Position numbers and translations under genes: made by a program
Notes under the pieces: model-generated
Database searches by the model: none
The model's input: only the letters and a program-made list of their open reading frames with translations
What the model was told of the DNA's origin: nothing
Part shown: one piece after another, positions 34,881 to 43,780 of the stretch
Layout of the letters: the number at the start of each line of letters is the position of its first letter
Numbering within the stretch: the first letter of the stretch is position 1
Source: an uncultured Pelagibacteraceae bacterium
GTDB taxonomy: Bacteria > Pseudomonadota > Alphaproteobacteria > Pelagibacterales > Pelagibacteraceae
Direction: 5' to 3'
DNA length: 55,789 nucleotides
Assembly (NCBI GenBank): GCA_902615715.1
Contig: CACMQA010000004.1
Location: forward strand, 75,814 to 131,602

Positions 34881-36821
34881 ATGAAATACTCTCCAAATAA
34901 TAGAGTTTTAAGGGGGTATGAATTGAATCAAAAATATAACGATATTTATCAAAAATCTATTCAAAATAGAGAAGAATTTTGGAAAAATATTTCTGAAAAC
35001 ATTTTTTGGTACAAAAAACCAACAAAAATCTTAAATTCAGACAAACCTCCATTTTATAAATGGTTTGAGGATGGTGTAACAAATACTTGTTACAACGCTT
35101 TAGATCTTCATATCGATAAAGGTAGAGGAGATAAACTTGCGATCATCTACGATAGCCCTATCACAGGTGTAAAGAAAAAAATAACTTATAATGAATTAAG
35201 AGATAAGGTTGCTTTATTCGCGGGAGCCTTAAAAAATCAAAGTGTTAACAAAGGTGACAGAGTAATTATTTATATGCCAATGATACCTGAGGCAGTGATA
35301 GCTATGCTTGCATGTGGAAGAATTGGAGCAGTTCACTCTGTTGTCTTTGGTGGCTTTGCAGCAAATGAACTTGCAAGTAGAATTGATGACTCTAAAGCAA
35401 AACTTTTAGTCACAGCTTCATGTGGTTATGAACCTGGTAGAACTGTGCACTACAAACCATTAGTAAACAAAGCTTTAGAGCTTGCAAGTCATAAACCAGA
35501 TAAATGTATAATTTTCCAAAGAGAAAAAGATAAAGCAGAGCTTGATTCTAAAATAGATATTACTTGGGAAGATGCTCATAAAGATGCAAAACCTGCAGGG
35601 TGTGAGAAAATGAATGCTAATGAATACGCTTACATACTTTATACTTCCGGAACAACGGGTTTACCAAAAGGAATTGTAAGAGATATTGGTGGGCATATCG
35701 TTGCTTTAAAGTGGACAATGAAAAATATTTATAACATTAATCAAGACGACGTTTGGTGGTCGGCAAGTGATATTGGTTGGATAGTGGGTCACTCTTACAT
35801 AGTATATGCTCCGTTATTTTACGGATGTACTACAGTTTTATTTGAAGGGAAACCAGTTGGAACACCTGACGCTGGAGTTTTTTGGAGAGTAATATCAGAA
35901 CACAAAGTAAAATCACTTTTTACAGCCCCTACAGCAATAAGAGCAATTAAAAAAGAGGATCCCAATGGTGAATTTTTTAAAAAATATGACCTAAGTAAAT
36001 TTGATAAATTGTTTTTAGCAGGCGAGCGGGCTGATCCAGATACAATTAAATGGTTTGAAAAATTATCCAACTCACCTGTAATAGATCATTGGTGGCAAAC
36101 AGAAACGAGTTGGGCAATCACATCTGATTGCACTGGAATTGAATCTTTCCCTGTTAAATATGGATCTGCATTTAAACCAGTGCCTGGTTATGATTTAAAA
36201 GTTTTAAACGCAGAAGGAAAAGAAGTTGGTCCAGGAAAAATGGGAGACATAGTGGTTAAACTTCCATTACCACCAGGGACATTTCCTACACTTTGGGGTG
36301 CTGATAAAAGATATAAAGAAAATTATATGTCTACTTATCCTGGATATTATCAAACCTATGATGCGGGACACATTGATGAAGACGGTTACGTATGGATCAT
36401 GTCTAGAACTGATGACATTATAAATGTTGCTGGTCATAGATTGTCAACTGGAGCAATCGAGGAAGTTTTGGCTGAGCATAAAGATGTAGCTGAATGTGCT
36501 GTCATTGGTATTGCTGATAAATTAAAAGGACAACTTCCTATTGGCTTACTTGCTTTAAAAGCTGGAGTTACAAAAGATAAGAAAGATATAATTGATGAAT
36601 GTGTAAAAATGGTTAGGGAAAAAGTTGGACCTGTCGCTGCTTTTAAAATTGCAATTGTTGTGAAGAGACTGCCAAAAACAAGATCTGGAAAAGTTTTGAG
36701 AGGAACAGTAAGAAAGATTGCTGATAATGAACCCTATAAAATGCCAGCCACAATAGATGATCCTGCTATTCTAGATGAAATAAAAGCAGACTTAATTGAG
36801 AGCAAAATTTTAAAACTTTAG
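34881..36821 (+). CDS. prpE: Propionyl-CoA synthetase PrpE (acyl-CoA ligase)
   Basis: The enzyme activates propionate, and probably other short acids, to acyl-CoA through an acyl-AMP. The ATG at 34881 with GGGGAT upstream gives 646 residues. A TTG at 34869 is less likely. The AMP-binding signature reads YTSGTTGLPKGIVRD; the IVRD ending separates PrpE from acetyl-CoA synthetase. WWQTETSW, the hinge region SRTDDIINVAGHRLSTG and the catalytic Lys in TRSGKVLRG are present. No methylcitrate-cycle genes are adjacent. It overlaps the convergent dihydroorotase-like gene by 12 bases. Confidence 0.92.
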   Translation: MKYSPNNRVLRGYELNQKYNDIYQKSIQNREEFWKNISENIFWYKKPTKILNSDKPPFYKWFEDGVTNTCYNALDLHIDKGRGDKLAIIYDSPITGVKKKITYNELRDKVALFAGALKNQSVNKGDRVIIYMPMIPEAVIAMLACGRIGAVHSVVFGGFAANELASRIDDSKAKLLVTASCGYEPGRTVHYKPLVNKALELASHKPDKCIIFQREKDKAELDSKIDITWEDAHKDAKPAGCEKMNANEYAYILYTSGTTGLPKGIVRDIGGHIVALKWTMKNIYNINQDDVWWSASDIGWIVGHSYIVYAPLFYGCTTVLFEGKPVGTPDAGVFWRVISEHKVKSLFTAPTAIRAIKKEDPNGEFFKKYDLSKFDKLFLAGERADPDTIKWFEKLSNSPVIDHWWQTETSWAITSDCTGIESFPVKYGSAFKPVPGYDLKVLNAEGKEVGPGKMGDIVVKLPLPPGTFPTLWGADKRYKENYMSTYPGYYQTYDAGHIDEDGYVWIMSRTDDIINVAGHRLSTGAIEEVLAEHKDVAECAVIGIADKLKGQLPIGLLALKAGVTKDKKDIIDECVKMVREKVGPVAAFKIAIVVKRLPKTRSGKVLRGTVRKIADNEPYKMPATIDDPAILDEIKADLIESKILKL

Positions 36822-38123
36822 TGGTCTTCCTTTAGACTCTTCAACCACTTTACCATCAGACATTACCAAATGACCATTAACAATTGTTCCTACGGGAAAA
36901 CCTTTAACTTTATAATTATTAAAAGGTGTCCAGCCACATTTGCTTGCTATCATCTCATTTTTTATTGTCACTTTTTTATTCATGTCAGCAATAGTTAAAT
37001 CAGCGTCAAAACCTTCTTTTATATAACCTTTATTTTTAATCCCAAAAATTTTACAAGGATTTTCACACATCAAATTAATCAATTGCTCTAGAGAAAGTTT
37101 TCCATTGTTTACATGGTCTAGCATCACTGGAAAAATAGTCTGAACTCCAGGCATGCCAGAAGGTGTATTTGGGTATTCTTTATCTTTATTCTCTTTTAAA
37201 TGCGGAGCATGATCAGAACCTAATACATCTACAATATTATTTTTAATTGCTACCCAAAGTCGGTCATAATGTTCTTTGGTTCTTAGCGGAGGGTTCATTT
37301 GCGCATAAGTTCCAAGTTTGTCATAACAATCTGGTGCGTACATAGTTAAATGTTGGGGTGTCGTCTCGAAAGTAACATTTTTTTTGTGCATGGCTAAAAA
37401 ATCTACTTCTTCTCTGGTTGTGACATGAAGAACGTGAATTTTTTTATTATATCGCTCTGCAATTTTAACTACTCTTCGAGTAGATGACATTGCTACTTCC
37501 ACATTTCTCCACTCAGCGTGAGAATGAACGTCTCCTTTTTTAATAAATTTTTTTCTTAATTTGATAATATCTTCATCTTCAGAGTGAATAGAAACAATTC
37601 TATCGCTACTGGAAATTACTTTTTCGATATCGGCCTCTTTGTCTACTAATAAGTTCCCTGTTGATGAGCCCGCGAATAATTTAACGCCACAACATCCTTC
37701 AAGATCTTTTAGTTGAGCTAGTTGATCGGTATTGCTAGGCGTTGCTCCGAAATAAAAAGCATAATTACTATGCATTCTTTTTTTAGCTGCTTGCAACTTT
37801 TTATCAAACTCAACCAAATTAGATGTAGGAGGATTAGTATTGGGCATTTCAAATAAAGCAGTTACACCACCTAACACTGCTGCTCTACTGCCGCTTTCTA
37901 AATCTTCTGCATCAGTTGATCCTGGCTCCCTAAAATGTACTTGGGTATCTATAATGCCTGGTAAAACAACTTTATCTGTAGCATCATAGACTTTGGAGCT
38001 ATTTAGTTCAATTTTACCAATTTTTTTTATTTTGTTGCCTGATAAACCAATATCTGTTTTTGTAAGCTTTCCATCAATATAGCAAGATCCATTTTTAATA
38101 ATGAGACTAAAATTATCAGACAT
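36810..38123 (-). CDS. pyrC: Dihydroorotase-family amidohydrolase with Gln in the HxH motif
   Basis: The 437-residue protein aligns by eye with class I dihydroorotases, which cyclise carbamoyl aspartate in pyrimidine synthesis. HFREPG, the carboxylated Lys148 in GVKLFAGSSTG, His180 (VSIHSED), His233 (VLHVTT) and Asp304 (LGSDHAPH) are conserved. The first His of the usual metal-binding HxH is Gln61 (DTQVHF). From memory this QxH form recurs in alphaproteobacteria. Function as the housekeeping dihydroorotase is probable but not certain, and a related cyclic amidohydrolase is the alternative. It is divergent from ygfZ over 38 bases. Confidence 0.8.
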   Translation of the reverse strand: MSDNFSLIIKNGSCYIDGKLTKTDIGLSGNKIKKIGKIELNSSKVYDATDKVVLPGIIDTQVHFREPGSTDAEDLESGSRAAVLGGVTALFEMPNTNPPTSNLVEFDKKLQAAKKRMHSNYAFYFGATPSNTDQLAQLKDLEGCCGVKLFAGSSTGNLLVDKEADIEKVISSSDRIVSIHSEDEDIIKLRKKFIKKGDVHSHAEWRNVEVAMSSTRRVVKIAERYNKKIHVLHVTTREEVDFLAMHKKNVTFETTPQHLTMYAPDCYDKLGTYAQMNPPLRTKEHYDRLWVAIKNNIVDVLGSDHAPHLKENKDKEYPNTPSGMPGVQTIFPVMLDHVNNGKLSLEQLINLMCENPCKIFGIKNKGYIKEGFDADLTIADMNKKVTIKNEMIASKCGWTPFNNYKVKGFPVGTIVNGHLVMSDGKVVEESKGRPLKF

Positions 38124-38130
38124 GATTTAA

Positions 38131-38156
38131 TAAATATATTATACAGTATATATTTA
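38131..38156. promoter_or_regulatory. Inverted repeat between divergent pyrC-like and ygfZ genes
   Basis: TAAATATAT (38131-38139) and ATATATTTA (38148-38156) form a 9-bp inverted repeat with an 8-base spacer, filling most of the 38-base divergent gap. It could be an operator or simply back-to-back -10 elements in AT-rich DNA. Confidence 0.35.
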
Positions 38157-38161
38157 CAAAT

Positions 38162-39043
38162 ATGGAAAAAGATCAAATTATTTTATTAGAAGATCGTGGA
38201 TTAATCTCAATAATTGGTGAAGATACCAAAAATTTTCTTCAAAAAATCATTACAAATGATATTAATAAAGTAAGTTTTTCTTCCTCAATTTTTTCAGCAC
38301 TTTTTACGCCCCAAGGAAAATATTTATTTGAATTTTTTTTGATACAAACAAAGAATGGTTATCTTTTAGATTGTGATAATGAATTTACAAGAGAAATAAT
38401 GAATTACTTATTGAAATATAAATTAAGATCAAAAATTGAAATAACAGATATTTCCACAGAATATGTAATTGGATTAATAAGCTCAGAAAAATTTTTAGAT
38501 ATTCAAGAAAGTGAAAACAAAACTGACGATACGATAGAGTTTAGGGATAGCCCTCTTTTTCTAGATCCTCGAAATAAAAATTTAGGAGCAAGAATATTAT
38601 CCTCATTAGAAAAATTGTATCTTACTATAAAAAAATTAGACTTAAAAATTGTTAAGCCCGACACATATTTTGCAAAAGCTCATTCTTTAGGAATTCCAAT
38701 AAAAGGTATTAAAAATTTAAAAGATCAATTATTTGGATTAGAAGCAAACTTTGAGGAACTTAACGCAATTGATTTTAAAAAGGGATGCTACATCGGTCAA
38801 GAAAACACTGCTAGAATGAAATTAAAAGAAAAATTAAGAAGAAGATTATTACCGATTTCTTCTACCGAAAAATTAAATTTAGGGGAAGAAATTTTTTATA
38901 ATAAGAACAAAATAGGTAAAATACTCATCGAACAACCTTATCCATTTGGTTTGATAAAAGTCATAGATCCAAATATTAAAGACTTTGAAAATAAAGAACT
39001 TTTAGCAAATAACAAAAAGTGTAGAATTTTAAAGAGCGTTTAA
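38162..39043 (+). CDS. ygfZ: YgfZ/GcvT-like folate-binding protein
   Basis: YgfZ proteins bind tetrahydrofolate and help make or repair certain Fe-S enzymes. The 293-residue protein has the GcvT-like fold and the family signature KGCYIGQENTARM (about residue 213), whose Cys is required in E. coli YgfZ. The early LEDRGLISIIGEDTKNFLQ and PQGKYLFEFFL segments also fit. The 3' end overlaps a possible small ORF on the other strand by 15 bases. Confidence 0.88.
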   Translation: MEKDQIILLEDRGLISIIGEDTKNFLQKIITNDINKVSFSSSIFSALFTPQGKYLFEFFLIQTKNGYLLDCDNEFTREIMNYLLKYKLRSKIEITDISTEYVIGLISSEKFLDIQESENKTDDTIEFRDSPLFLDPRNKNLGARILSSLEKLYLTIKKLDLKIVKPDTYFAKAHSLGIPIKGIKNLKDQLFGLEANFEELNAIDFKKGCYIGQENTARMKLKEKLRRRLLPISSTEKLNLGEEIFYNKNKIGKILIEQPYPFGLIKVIDPNIKDFENKELLANNKKCRILKSV

Positions 39044-39148
39044 TAATCTTGAAAGAGAAGCTAATATCCCATAACCGCTCAATTCAATAAAAGCTATAAC
39101 TAAAATTATAAGCACTATTCGTTTATTTTTTTTTAAATAATCAATCAT
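39029..39148 (-). CDS. Possible 39-residue single-pass membrane microprotein downstream of tRNA-Leu
   Basis: An ATG at 39148 opens 39 codons. A basic start (MIDYLKKNKR) is followed by a hydrophobic helix (IVLIILVIAFIELSGYG) and a short tail ending LLNAL. It starts 13 bases after the tRNA-Leu 3' end on the same strand and could share its transcript. No ribosome binding site is visible and AT-rich DNA can mimic such helices, so this is tentative. No family is recognised. Confidence 0.38.
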   Translation of the reverse strand: MIDYLKKNKRIVLIILVIAFIELSGYGILASLSRLLNAL

Positions 39149-39161
39149 AAATAAGCTTTTC

Positions 39162-39245
39162 TGGTGCGGTCGGAGAGACTCGAACTCTCACGGGAAACCC
39201 ACACGCCCCTCAAGCGTGCCTGTCTACCAATTTCAGCACGACCGC
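39162..39245 (-). tRNA. tRNA-Leu (anticodon GAG)
   Basis: The minus strand folds as a class II tRNA. The acceptor stem pairs GCGGTCG with CGACCGC. The anticodon stem is CACGC/GCGTG with loop TTGAGGG, giving anticodon GAG at 39209-39211. A long variable arm follows, then a T arm GAGAG-TTCGAGT-CTCTC. The 3' CCA is encoded (39162-39164). It reads CUC and CUU leucine codons and is divergent from nadA. Confidence 0.95.
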
Positions 39246-39306
39246 AACAATTATGCGACAATAAATGAATGACAATTTAACCTCAAGTTGATAAATTGGA
39301 ATTAGT

Positions 39307-40296
39307 ATGTCTGTACAGCAACGAAATTTAAACGGTTCTAGCGAGATTTACAAAAAAATCTCAAAATTTGTCCCTGAAAATGAATGGAAAGTTCATGCTC
39401 CTTTAATTGAAAAGATTAATAAATTAAAAAAGGAAAAAAACGCAATCATACTTGCTCATAATTATCAAACCCCAGAAATTTATCACGGAGTAGCAGACAT
39501 AGCGGCGGACTCTTTAGCGCTAGCAGTTGAAGCCGCAAAGACTTCTGCAGATAAAATTATTATGTGCGGGGTACACTTTATGGCTGAGACAGCAAAACTA
39601 ATGAACCCAAATAAAAAAGTTTTTTTACCAGACATGCAAGCGGGTTGTTCTTTAGCAAGTTCAATTACTGGAAAAGATGTAAGATTATTAAAACAAAAAT
39701 ATCCGGGTGTTCCAGTAGTATCATATGTTAATACCTCTGCTGATGTAAAAGCGGAAACGGATGTTTGTTGTACTTCTGCAAATGCTGTAAAAGTAGTGGA
39801 GTCTTTAAACGCAGAAAAAGTAATTTTTCTTCCAGACCAATATTTAGCAGATTATGTTGCAAAAAATACGAAAGTAAAAATTATCTCTTGGAAAGGAACT
39901 TGTATTGTTCACGAACAATTTACTAGTAAAGAGATTAAAGATATTAAAAATCAAAACCCAGGTATCAAAGTCATAGCTCATCCTGAATGCCCGCCAGATG
40001 TAATCGAAGCATCAGACTTTGCCGGATCAACATCTGGTATGATTAAATACGTAAAAGATAATCAACCTAAAAAAGTGATGTTAGTAACTGAGTGTTCAAT
40101 GAGTGATAATGTCGAAGCTGATAATCCGGACGTATCTTTCATCAAACCATGTAATCTTTGTCCTTACATGAAAAAAATTGATTTAAAAAAAATCCTAGAT
40201 TGTTTAGAAAATGATACTAATGAAATAGTTTTAGATAATAAAACTATTGAAGCTGCAAGAAAATCTGTAATTAGAATGACCGAAATTGGTCGTTAG
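39307..40296 (+). CDS. nadA: Quinolinate synthase NadA
   Basis: NadA condenses iminoaspartate with dihydroxyacetone phosphate to quinolinate in NAD synthesis, using a 4Fe-4S cluster. The 329-residue protein has AIILAHNYQTPEIY, MCGVHFMAETAK, DMQAGCSLA, AHPECPPDV and the C-terminal Cys pair in FIKPCNLCPYMK. nadC follows, with starts close to or overlapping the nadA stop. The nadB gene that supplies iminoaspartate is not in this window. Confidence 0.96.
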   Translation: MSVQQRNLNGSSEIYKKISKFVPENEWKVHAPLIEKINKLKKEKNAIILAHNYQTPEIYHGVADIAADSLALAVEAAKTSADKIIMCGVHFMAETAKLMNPNKKVFLPDMQAGCSLASSITGKDVRLLKQKYPGVPVVSYVNTSADVKAETDVCCTSANAVKVVESLNAEKVIFLPDQYLADYVAKNTKVKIISWKGTCIVHEQFTSKEIKDIKNQNPGIKVIAHPECPPDVIEASDFAGSTSGMIKYVKDNQPKKVMLVTECSMSDNVEADNPDVSFIKPCNLCPYMKKIDLKKILDCLENDTNEIVLDNKTIEAARKSVIRMTEIGR

Positions 40297-40300
40297 ATCA

Positions 40301-41131
40301 GTGCAAAATTTAAATCAGTCTTATATAAAAAAAGTTGTAATGAAAGCCCTAGAGGAAGACTTGAGGCCTAGAGGTGACATAACTACTGACCTTATAAATT
40401 CGAAAAATAAAATAATTAATGCAAAGATCATAGCTAAACAAAATGGAATTATTGCAGGATTAGAATTCTGTAAAGCGGCCTTTAAATTGATTGGAAAAGA
40501 AACAGTTTTTATCAAAAAAATCTCTGATGGCAAAAAGATTAAAAAAAATAAAATGATTGCTGAAATAAAAGCTAAAACAAAAACAATCTTAATTGCTGAA
40601 AGAACTGCGCTTAACTTTCTTAATCACGCTTCAGGTATCGCAACGTTAACTGGTCAATTTGTAAAAAAAACTAGTAAAAAAACCAAGATATGTTGTACCA
40701 GAAAAACTACACCTAATTTGAGAGCTCTTGAAAAATATGCTGTTAAAAAAGGTGGGGGATATAATCATAGATATAATTTAAGTGATGAAATCCTAATTAA
40801 AGATAATCATATAAGCGCATCTAAAAGTCTTAGGGAATTGGTTAAGAAAGCTGTAAAAACAAAAAAAATAGTTACGGTAGAAATTGAAAATATTAATCAG
40901 CTTAAACAAGTTATAGGTTTAAAATTTAAAAGAATACTTTTTGATAATATGAAAACTTCACAAATAAAAAAGTGTTTAAAACTTTGTAAAAATAGATATC
41001 AAACTGAGTATTCAGGAAATGCATCGCTAAAAAATATCAAACAAATATCAAAAACAGGAATTAATAGAATATCTGTTGGTACAATTACACATAGTGCAAG
41101 ATCGTTTGATACAACTTTATTATTTAGATAA
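40301..41131 (+). CDS. nadC: Nicotinate-nucleotide diphosphorylase (carboxylating) NadC
   Basis: NadC joins quinolinate and PRPP and releases CO2 to give nicotinate mononucleotide. GTG at 40301 (MQNLNQSY) just after the nadA stop gives 276 residues. A TTG at 40286 inside nadA is an alternative. Motifs are EEDLRPRGDITTD, AERTALNFLNHASGIATLT, CTRKTTPNLRALEKYAV, GGGYNHRYNLSDEILIKDNH and the C-terminal RISVGTITHSARSFD. It overlaps ppdK on the other strand by 12 bases. Confidence 0.95.
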   Translation: MQNLNQSYIKKVVMKALEEDLRPRGDITTDLINSKNKIINAKIIAKQNGIIAGLEFCKAAFKLIGKETVFIKKISDGKKIKKNKMIAEIKAKTKTILIAERTALNFLNHASGIATLTGQFVKKTSKKTKICCTRKTTPNLRALEKYAVKKGGGYNHRYNLSDEILIKDNHISASKSLRELVKKAVKTKKIVTVEIENINQLKQVIGLKFKRILFDNMKTSQIKKCLKLCKNRYQTEYSGNASLKNIKQISKTGINRISVGTITHSARSFDTTLLFR

Positions 41132-43780
41132 CTCTGCTTGAGCAGCAGCTAATCTTGCTACTGGGACTCTAAATGGAGAACAGGAAACATAGTTAAGTCC
41201 TGTTCTAGAACAAAATTCAATACTCTTTGGATCACCTCCATGCTCACCGCAAATCCCTAATTTAATATTTTTATTTGTCTTTCTGCCTCTTGAAGAAGCT
41301 ATTTCCACTAGCTCACCTACTCCATTTTGATCGATACTTACAAATGGATCTACATCAAAAATTTTATTATCAATATAATCGTTTAAAAATTTTCCTGAAT
41401 CATCTCGGCTAATTCCTAAAGTCGTTTGAGTTAAATCGTTGGTTCCAAAGCTAAAAAAATCAGCATGTTTTGAAATAGATCTAGCTTGTAAAGCAGCACG
41501 CGGCAATTCAATCATGGTACCAACCATATACTCAAGTTTTAATTTATTTTCTTTTTCTATTTCTCTAGCTATTTTATTTACTAAAGCTCTTAAAATTTTT
41601 AATTCAGACTCAGTTGAAACCAATGGTATCATTATTTCTACAAAAGCTGCTTTTACTTTTTGTTTTTTTAACTCGATTATAGCTTCAAATATTGCTCTGC
41701 ATTGCATCTCGTAAATCTCTGGGAAAGAAATTCCAAGTCTACATCCTCTATGTCCAAGCATAGGATTTTCTTCATGAAGTTCTGCTATTCTGTCTTTAAC
41801 CTCTTTCGCTGATAAATTTAAGGATCTTGCTACTTCCTCTATGTCTTTATCAGCTTTTGGTAAAAACTCATGGAGTGGTGGATCTAATAATCTTACTGTA
41901 ACCGGTAAACCTGACATAACTTTAAATATTTTTTTAAAGTCCTCTTTTTGGTGGGGTAGAAGTTTATCTAGGGCACTATTTCTGTCATCTTTTGATTTAG
42001 ACAAAATCATTTGTCTTACGGATAGAATTCTCTCCTCATCAAAGAACATATGCTCAGTTCTGCATAAACCGATTCCCTCTGCACCAAATTCTCTAGCAGT
42101 TTTACTATCTACCTCTGTTTCGGCGTTTGTTCTTACTTTTAATTTTCTAAATTCATCAGCCCATTTCATTATTGTAGAGAAGTATCCGGAAATTTCCGGT
42201 TGAACAGTAGGAACTAACCCTTTCATTACTTTTCCACTTCCACCATCTATAGTAATAATATCTCCCTCTTTAATAATTATGTCCCCAGCTTTGAATTGTT
42301 TTAACTCATAATCGATTGTTATTTCACTTGAACCTGAAACACATGGTCTTCCCATTCCTCTTGCAACTACTGCAGCATGGCTCGTCATTCCTCCTCTTGC
42401 AGTAAGAATTCCTTTAGCTGCATGCATTCCATGTATATCTTCTGGTGAAGTTTCTAACCTCACCAATATCGTATCTTGCATCATCCCGTTTAATTTCTCT
42501 GCTTCATCAGCGGTAAAAACAACTTTACCACTTGCAGCTCCTGGTGATGCAGGTAATCCCGACGCAATTACTTCTTTCTCAACTTTTTCGTCTAAAGTAG
42601 GATGTAATAATGTATCTAAAGTATTCGGATCAATTCTTTTGATTGCTTCTTTTTTTGAAATTAATTTCTCTTTAACCATATCTACTGCAATTTTAATTGC
42701 AGCTTTAGCAGTTCTTTTTCCAGATCTTGTTTGAAGCATCCAAAGTTTATTATTTTCAACTGTAAATTCGATGTCTTGCATATCTTTGTAATGCCTTTCT
42801 AACTTAAGAAATACTTTTGAAAGTTCTTTATAAACTTTAGGCATAGCTTCTTCCATTGACGGATCTTTGGAACCCGAGTCTTTTTTTGCTTTTTTTGTAA
42901 TATATTGAGGAGTTCTCGTACCCGCTACAACATCCTCGCCCTGCGCGTTTATTAAAAATTCTCCAAAGAATGAATTTTCTCCTGTTGAAGGATTTCTAGT
43001 AAAGGCAACTCCTGTTGAACAGTCATTACCCATATTTCCAAAAACCATAGCTTGAACATTTACAGCTGTTCCCCAATGGTCTGGAATTTGATTTAACTTT
43101 CTATAAGTTTTTGCTCTTTGACTATCCCAAGATAAAAATACAGCATTGATTGCTCCTAATAATTGCTCTTTGACGTCTTGAGGAAAATTAATTTTTTTTT
43201 CTTTTTTAACTAATTCTTTAAAATTAACAATTAAACCATCCCAATCGCTTTCGTCTAGATCTGTATCTAGTAAAACTCCTTTGGTTAACTTGTAATTATC
43301 GATTAGCTCCTCGAACAAATGTCCCTCTACGCCCAAAACTACATTACTGTACATTTGTATAAATCTCCTATAGCTATCTTTTGCAAATCTTCCGTTAGAT
43401 GTTTTATTTTTTAATGAATCAACTGTTTTATCATTTAGACCAAGATTTAAAATTGTATCCATCATACCAGGCATTGAAATTCTAGCCCCTGATCTAACTG
43501 ATACCAGTAATGGATTTTTAAGATCACCAAATTTCTTTTTAGTTTTCTTTTCTATATTTTTCAGCTCTGACTCAATATTTTGTATTACTTTTTTAGGTAA
43601 CTTTTTTTTATTTTTGTAAAATAAGTCACAAACATCTGTCGTAATAGTAAACCCAGGAGGAACGGGTAAACCTAGTCTGCCCATCTCACCAAGATTTGCT
43701 CCCTTTCCGCCCAAAATATTTTTTTTATTCTTTAGCTTTTTGGCGGACTTATCATCAAAGCTAAATACAACTTTTGCCAT
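41120..43780 (-). CDS. ppdK: Pyruvate, phosphate dikinase
   Basis: PPDK interconverts pyruvate + ATP + Pi and PEP + AMP + PPi, giving a reversible or gluconeogenic route. The 886-residue protein has the N-terminal ATP-grasp part (GGKGANLGEMGRLGLPVPPG), the phosphohistidine loop GGMTSHAAVVARGMGRPCV, and a PEP/pyruvate barrel with TEHMFF, GHRGCRLGI and the Cys-bearing GICGEHGGDP. It is coupled to glyS by a one-base overlap (TAATG) and ends inside nadC. Confidence 0.97.
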   Translation of the reverse strand: MAKVVFSFDDKSAKKLKNKKNILGGKGANLGEMGRLGLPVPPGFTITTDVCDLFYKNKKKLPKKVIQNIESELKNIEKKTKKKFGDLKNPLLVSVRSGARISMPGMMDTILNLGLNDKTVDSLKNKTSNGRFAKDSYRRFIQMYSNVVLGVEGHLFEELIDNYKLTKGVLLDTDLDESDWDGLIVNFKELVKKEKKINFPQDVKEQLLGAINAVFLSWDSQRAKTYRKLNQIPDHWGTAVNVQAMVFGNMGNDCSTGVAFTRNPSTGENSFFGEFLINAQGEDVVAGTRTPQYITKKAKKDSGSKDPSMEEAMPKVYKELSKVFLKLERHYKDMQDIEFTVENNKLWMLQTRSGKRTAKAAIKIAVDMVKEKLISKKEAIKRIDPNTLDTLLHPTLDEKVEKEVIASGLPASPGAASGKVVFTADEAEKLNGMMQDTILVRLETSPEDIHGMHAAKGILTARGGMTSHAAVVARGMGRPCVSGSSEITIDYELKQFKAGDIIIKEGDIITIDGGSGKVMKGLVPTVQPEISGYFSTIMKWADEFRKLKVRTNAETEVDSKTAREFGAEGIGLCRTEHMFFDEERILSVRQMILSKSKDDRNSALDKLLPHQKEDFKKIFKVMSGLPVTVRLLDPPLHEFLPKADKDIEEVARSLNLSAKEVKDRIAELHEENPMLGHRGCRLGISFPEIYEMQCRAIFEAIIELKKQKVKAAFVEIMIPLVSTESELKILRALVNKIAREIEKENKLKLEYMVGTMIELPRAALQARSISKHADFFSFGTNDLTQTTLGISRDDSGKFLNDYIDNKIFDVDPFVSIDQNGVGELVEIASSRGRKTNKNIKLGICGEHGGDPKSIEFCSRTGLNYVSCSPFRVPVARLAAAQAELSK

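Noticed and set aside
34881-36821. Acetyl-CoA synthetase (Acs) for the acyl-CoA ligase
   Set aside because: The AMP-binding motif ends in GIVRD and the overall spacing follows PrpE. Activity on acetate cannot be excluded.
39246-39306. Promoter for tRNA-Leu using CATAAT just before the tRNA 5' end
   Set aside because: The hexamer is only four bases from the mature tRNA start, which would place transcription initiation inside the tRNA.
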